A stretch of 64,000 nt of DNA, taken from positions 62,001-126,000 of the forward strand of contig CBDUYN010000003.1 in the NCBI GenBank assembly GCA_965371445.1, written 5' to 3'. The stretch comes from DASWIG01 sp965371445 (GTDB lineage: Bacteria > Acidobacteriota > Thermoanaerobaculia > Multivoradales > J023). Positions 61,201-64,000 of this stretch are shown in pieces (position 1 is the stretch's first letter; each line of letters opens with the position of its first letter). The notes beneath the pieces were generated by a model that had not been told where the DNA came from, ran no database searches, and saw only the letters and a list, made by a program, of their open reading frames with translations. A program made the translations under genes and the position numbers.

Positions 61201-61412
61201 CCGTCCTGAGGTGGAGGTCCCACGGCGGGCGTCTCGAGGAACTCGTCGGCCTCGGCGTCGGCATCGACGAGGTTGTCGACCTCGAGGCGCAGGACGGCGT
61301 CGCTGCCGCAGGCCTCGGCGAGAAAGGCTTCCCGCCGCGACCGCGGCAGCTCCACCGCGGCCTGAAAGACCTCTTCGATGCGTTTCCAACGTTGGGGGTC
61401 CGGAGGCTTCAC
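58206..61412 (-). CDS. Ser/Thr protein kinase with transmembrane helix and long TPR tail
   Basis: 1068 residues. A variable N-terminus (1-110) is followed by a kinase domain (about 115-385): LAAGGMGEVYEA loop, Lys140 in LALK, catalytic HRDLKSSN (Asp244), DFGLAR (265-270) and GTPAYMAPEQLLG. One transmembrane helix (PWVAALLVLFLAAGAWSLYE) lies at about 405-425. The remaining 640 residues are helical TPR-like repeats, outside the membrane by topology. Such proteins are the usual partners of acidobacterial ECF sigma factors. The gene is convergent with the sigma factor gene. Confidence 0.93.
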   Translation of the reverse strand: MKPPDPQRWKRIEEVFQAAVELPRSRREAFLAEACGSDAVLRLEVDNLVDADAEADEFLETPAVGPPPQDGSESDTDTAKTLLLATELAPAPAPLPSDFSLTPGEVLSGRFRVVRFLAAGGMGEVYEAEDLELGGRLALKTILRQLADDPTVMERFRREVHLARQVTHPSICRSYDIFHHALDRSDFEATQKVTFLTMELLRGETLRQRIRRQGPMTAAEALPILRQVAEGLAAAHQAAVVHRDLKSSNVFLVNAERGVRAVVTDFGLARLQTATPIGPGTGGGDPTDAAATDIGTLMGTPAYMAPEQLLGEEITPATDVYALGIVMYEMATGQLPFAEDEDPFQRLVRPAPAPEKLVAQLDPKWAGVIRRSLRRRPVRRFATGLELVLALEDRRATRPSRQPWVAALLVLFLAAGAWSLYETLRPPEEPGVVSLRPQGEEAARLFDEGLRRLRRLEAPAARQLLGDAAALEPDLPLVHRALGEAWLEDGYEAAARSEATRAYELRVGLPRPELLRVGAFYHETMPRGQASLEPAVELYRTLYDEDPDLETGLCLASVLRRTGEVEQAFAVLDEIRPPLPGDPRIELEEIRIAGALGDPERLRSAAGRGLAGSSELPWLTVRIHLALAEAWRLVGDLEEASAAARIGGVLAEELGDEVSLAHSRLQLAMAAGRSGREQEAKEIYEEVRQSYLRIDHPTALMRLYSRLGLVAFGDGSLQEAADHFSQAIDAAREIDHWLLAWYLYNLGSTMEELDRLEAARARYEEAQTRAEAFDDRQLLVDIHHNLAGVLRGLGRLDEALVTYEESLRLAREEGDLPRVARQLANLGALHHMRGELAAAEQRYEEASALEVDDTTVRAVVISGLGYVALARGKLQEARGRFTAALALRRELGEMHNVPESRLALAEVAFASDRIVEAESLARQAAEELAELKSPDKELKALVVLGQALLRRGRLEAARAALTRAGGLAAASNYPELRLQLGIVEVRLRSAVGEADVARLEEVLAQAQASGFGELVLQARLALGGMALAAGEAVEGRTRLEALAADADKRGFSLIAARARKVLDAGQTP

Positions 61413-61599
61413 CGCGACGCTTTCCGACAGGACCGAGGAGAAGACCTCGGTCGCGGCAGTCTAGCATCCGCGAGCCTCGGGTCGGGCGCCGGGGAGGCCG
61501 GCTAGAGGCGGGGGGAGCAAAAAGGCTTTAACGAGGCGGCTCCCTCACCCATTGAGGGCCGGGTGCCGCCTCCGGGAAAGGCACGGTCGTGCCTGTACA

Positions 61600-61698
61600 T
61601 CAGCCACCCGGCGGCTCTTTCGGCGGCTCGGGCTCGGCGGGCGCCGAAGAGGGTGCGGCGAAGGGGAGGACTCTTTCGTCGGTGCGTCCGTGGTTCAT
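61600..61698 (-). CDS. Very small ORF with strong ribosome site
   Basis: 32 residues (MNHGRTDERVLPFAAPSSAP then AEPEPPKEPPGG) from the ATG at 61698, preceded by GGAAGGAGAC. Pro/Glu-rich and without a hydrophobic segment, so neither a membrane peptide nor an obvious toxin. It lies 170 bases downstream of the metalloprotease stop on the same strand. The spacer includes the 12-base palindrome CGCTTCGAAGCG near 61758. Translation is suggested by the ribosome site only. Otherwise 61413-61867 shows nothing. Confidence 0.4.
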   Translation of the reverse strand: MNHGRTDERVLPFAAPSSAPAEPEPPKEPPGG

Positions 61699-61867
61699 GG
61701 GATGTCTCCTTCCGGGGTCGTAAGCAGGGGTTCTCTTCCGTGTGGGTCTCGATCGACCTCGCTTCGAAGCGGCATTTCGGCCGTGTCTATAATGTCTACG
61801 CGAAAAAACGGCCTGAAATCTGTCACCGCGGTCGAAGAAATTCGCTTATGCGCTTATGCGTCTGTCT

Positions 61868-64000
61868 CTATGGCACCGACCAGGCCGTCGTGTCGCCGCT
61901 TTCGAAGCCGTCGCGGAAGATGAAAACGCAGTCGCCGGCCCCGACATCGGGGACCTGGAACGAGAAGTCGGTCACCGTCACTTCGTCGAAGTAGAAACCG
62001 CGTTCCGCGAGCTCCGGATCGGTGCTGTAGACAACCTCGAGCCGGACGCCCTGGCCGGCGAGGCTCGGGGAGCCCAGGGCCGCCGCGCTCCAGGTGCTCT
62101 CGCCCCAGGTCGCCTCCGTCTCGGCCCAACCCTCCTCTGGCTCGTTGCAGCCCGAATAGTTGCCGGGGCCACTGCTGTCGGCGTTGTAGAGACGTCCGCC
62201 GTCGGGGAAGATCGCCGTACGAACGCCAGTTCCGTCGACGATACCGACGTTTGCCCGGTCATACCAGGTGCCGCTGGAGAGGGGCTCGATCTCGTAGTTG
62301 CTCGCGAGCGACAGGGTGGAGGACGCCTGAAGCACCATCACCGGCGAGCGGATCTTGTCGCACTGGTTGTCGAGGGAATCCGAGGAGGCCAGAAAATAGC
62401 TGGATCCCGACGCCCCAGTCCCGAGAGTGCGGTCGAAGGTCCCTTGGAGCGTCTCCCAGCCTTCGAGGCCGGCCTCGAAGTAGAAGGTCTTCGTCGCGAA
62501 GGCCTGGAGATCGCTTTCGACGTCGCCGATCCGCAGGGTGGTGAAGCGGCTCAGGCCACCGAGCTCGTCGCCACTCAAGCCGATGCGAAACTCCAGGGTG
62601 TCACCGAACGCGAGACCTGCCGCCGTGAAGCTGAAGCTCCCCTGGCGGTTGTCGCACTCAGCGAGGCTTGCCCCAAGCGACGGCACAAGGGAAATCGAGG
62701 CGTTGATTGCCGGATGGCTCGTCGACTCGACGCTGGTGAGCGTCGGGTTGGTCAACAGGGTGCCGAGGTTCGTGACGTCAAAAGTCAGGGTGGCCGTTTC
62801 GCAGTTGTCGAGAAAGGCGTCGCCATCGCCGCTCGCAAAGCTGAGCGCCGCGGAGGAGGCATCGATTTCCGGATGGCCGCCAGCGGTCGGAGTGATGCTC
62901 AGACAGCTCGACGCCGGACCCAGGCAGGTGTTTGCGGCGCTCCCCTCGCCTGGAATGACGACGTAGGAGTACTCGCGTCCGTTCTGGAGAGCCTCGTCGA
63001 CGACCTCCAATTCACTCGTCGTCGCGACGAGCTCCTTGCCGAAGTCACAGCCGTGGACGCCGTCGGTCCTGTAGACGCTGTACCAGTCGGCTCCGGCGAC
63101 CGGGTCCCAGGTCAACAAGGCGCCCCGATCGAGGGACGTGACCACCACCGCAGGTGCCGTCAACGTACCACCGCAAGGCGTATTCTGGACGGTGGGCGTC
63201 GGACAAGCGATGCCGTGGCGGTGAAAGGTGTTGAAGATCGCCGCCATATGCGGCGTCCCGTTCGTGAGGTCGCCGTCGTCGTCGTCGGCCGCCAGGTAGT
63301 TGAGGTAGCCGCCGTCGGCGTTGCAGCCGTCACCGCCGACGCCGTCGACGCAGCTGTACCAGTCGCCGACCAGGCCGGCTCCGGTGTAGGTCAGTCGAGT
63401 CGCCACCTCGCGGGCCGTCGCCAGGTCCAGGCTGAACGGCGGCGCCAGGAGGTCCCAATGCCAGAGATCCCAGACCGCTTCGGCGTAGACCGCCCCCTCG
63501 CAGTGGACGCTGCCCCCACAGGGCGCTGAGCCGCCACCGCAGTTGGCGTCGATCCAGGCGAGATCGTGGGGCAGGCCCGACGACCGATTCGCCCAGTCGA
63601 TGTCGCGCACCCCGTCGCAGGTCGTGCACGGATCGCCATAGCCGCCACAATTCGATCCCAATCGGAAATTACGGCCGATGCAAGACGTGTTGAGCCGTAA
63701 TGACGCGTAAACGTCGGCGATGCCCTCGCCGGGATTCGAGACGCCGGGCGCGGCGTCGTTCGCGTCCATGCCGTGGCCCCACTCGTGGTCGAAGACGCCA
63801 GCGATCTCGCCCGTGTTCGTGCAGCCGCCGCCGGAACGGTAGAAGTTCACGGTACCGCTCCAGTTGGCGTTGCACGTGCTCTCGATGTTCATGTTGGCCG
63901 TCAGCGGGCCCTGAAGCCAGGCGTTCGCCGGCAGATGGCTCGCGGCCTGCGCACGGATGCGGTTGAGCTCGAAGTAGCCGCTGCGCGACGCGTGGGTGTT
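61868..64000 (-). CDS. Secreted zinc metalloprotease with C-terminal DGFESGD motif (5' end outside window)
   Basis: 711 codons are visible and the frame stays open to the window edge. The zinc site is FDHEWGHGMDANDA (HEWGH), with the downstream glutamate probably in GEGIADVYASL, as in M36/M4-like gluzincins. The catalytic part is Cys-rich. After it come a region with SAVTLTWDPVAG-like fibronectin flavour (LLTWDPVAGADWYSVYR), a CARDB-like stretch (CETATLTFDVTNLGTLLTNP) and a jelly-roll-like domain. The protein ends CVFIFRDGFESGDTTAWSVP. That last motif recurs at the C-termini of many secreted acidobacterial proteins and may be a sorting or anchoring tag. Confidence 0.88.
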   Translation of the reverse strand, partial: NTHASRSGYFELNRIRAQAASHLPANAWLQGPLTANMNIESTCNANWSGTVNFYRSGGGCTNTGEIAGVFDHEWGHGMDANDAAPGVSNPGEGIADVYASLRLNTSCIGRNFRLGSNCGGYGDPCTTCDGVRDIDWANRSSGLPHDLAWIDANCGGGSAPCGGSVHCEGAVYAEAVWDLWHWDLLAPPFSLDLATAREVATRLTYTGAGLVGDWYSCVDGVGGDGCNADGGYLNYLAADDDDGDLTNGTPHMAAIFNTFHRHGIACPTPTVQNTPCGGTLTAPAVVVTSLDRGALLTWDPVAGADWYSVYRTDGVHGCDFGKELVATTSELEVVDEALQNGREYSYVVIPGEGSAANTCLGPASSCLSITPTAGGHPEIDASSAALSFASGDGDAFLDNCETATLTFDVTNLGTLLTNPTLTSVESTSHPAINASISLVPSLGASLAECDNRQGSFSFTAAGLAFGDTLEFRIGLSGDELGGLSRFTTLRIGDVESDLQAFATKTFYFEAGLEGWETLQGTFDRTLGTGASGSSYFLASSDSLDNQCDKIRSPVMVLQASSTLSLASNYEIEPLSSGTWYDRANVGIVDGTGVRTAIFPDGGRLYNADSSGPGNYSGCNEPEEGWAETEATWGESTWSAAALGSPSLAGQGVRLEVVYSTDPELAERGFYFDEVTVTDFSFQVPDVGAGDCVFIFRDGFESGDTTAWSVP

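Noticed and set aside
59847..61505. 552-codon plus-strand frame
   Set aside because: Antisense shadow of the Ser/Thr kinase gene.
61856..63529. 557-codon plus-strand frame
   Set aside because: Antisense shadow of the secreted metalloprotease.

Overview
The window looks like a chromosomal segment of a GC-rich, diderm bacterium, most likely an acidobacterium of the Thermoanaerobaculia type. This is inferred from gene content, not from a database search. The clues are an acidobacterial-type ECF sigma factor beside a Ser/Thr kinase with a TPR tail, TAXI-TRAP transport with an outer-membrane porin, a PQQ-type beta-propeller protein, an EF-G of the mitochondrial-like form, many exported hypothetical proteins, and a secreted metalloprotease with a DGFESGD-type C-terminus. 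No rRNA, tRNA or CRISPR array was seen.

Layout. 1-6.8 kb: plus-strand genes for an AAA+ ATPase (cut by the window edge), a membrane protein, a TPR protein, an FAD amine oxidoreductase, an exported phosphatase-kinase fusion, a class V aminotransferase and an OsmC-like protein whose peroxidatic Cys codon is UGA. 6.8-22.6 kb: an accessory region with a decayed toxin-antitoxin pair, a histidine kinase fused by deletion to a sigma-54 response regulator, and a set of detoxification-type enzymes. Four of these transcription units start at near-perfect sigma-54 promoters sharing upstream boxes. The region also holds a DedA-rhodanese protein with a second in-frame UGA, and several genes that lost their middle. 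22.8-31.1 kb: a P-loop ATPase, EF-G, SnoaL-like and DUF2237 proteins, a tandem-domain lipoprotein and acetyl-CoA synthetase, with two more decayed genes.

31.2-39.7 kb is a visibly AT-richer island. It has an IS110-type transposase fragment, two contiguous arrays of 42-bp repeats, an AT-hook protein, a DNA methyltransferase fragment, an HTH-TPR regulator of RRNPP-like architecture with a nearby peptide-sized ORF and matching palindromes, a divergent five-gene cluster of unknown function (two HTH proteins, one zinc-ribbon protein), and remnants of a conjugative coupling protein and a DUF294 protein.

39.9-64 kb returns to ordinary high-GC chromosome: a TAXI-TRAP transporter whose permease reads in frame into a porin; a metallophosphoesterase; aroK; a MetS-like small subunit with its NSS transporter; thiE; accC-accB with a roadblock protein and a TPR protein; two saccharopine dehydrogenase-like proteins; a small HTH protein; two hypotheticals; the ECF sigma factor; a giant Ser/Thr kinase; a very small ORF; and a metalloprotease cut by the right edge.

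The three results I rate highest are (1) two selenoprotein candidates with matching SECIS-like hairpins, (2) a sigma-54 regulon with a box at a fixed distance from the promoter, next to its likely activator, and (3) the regulator-peptide-cluster island.
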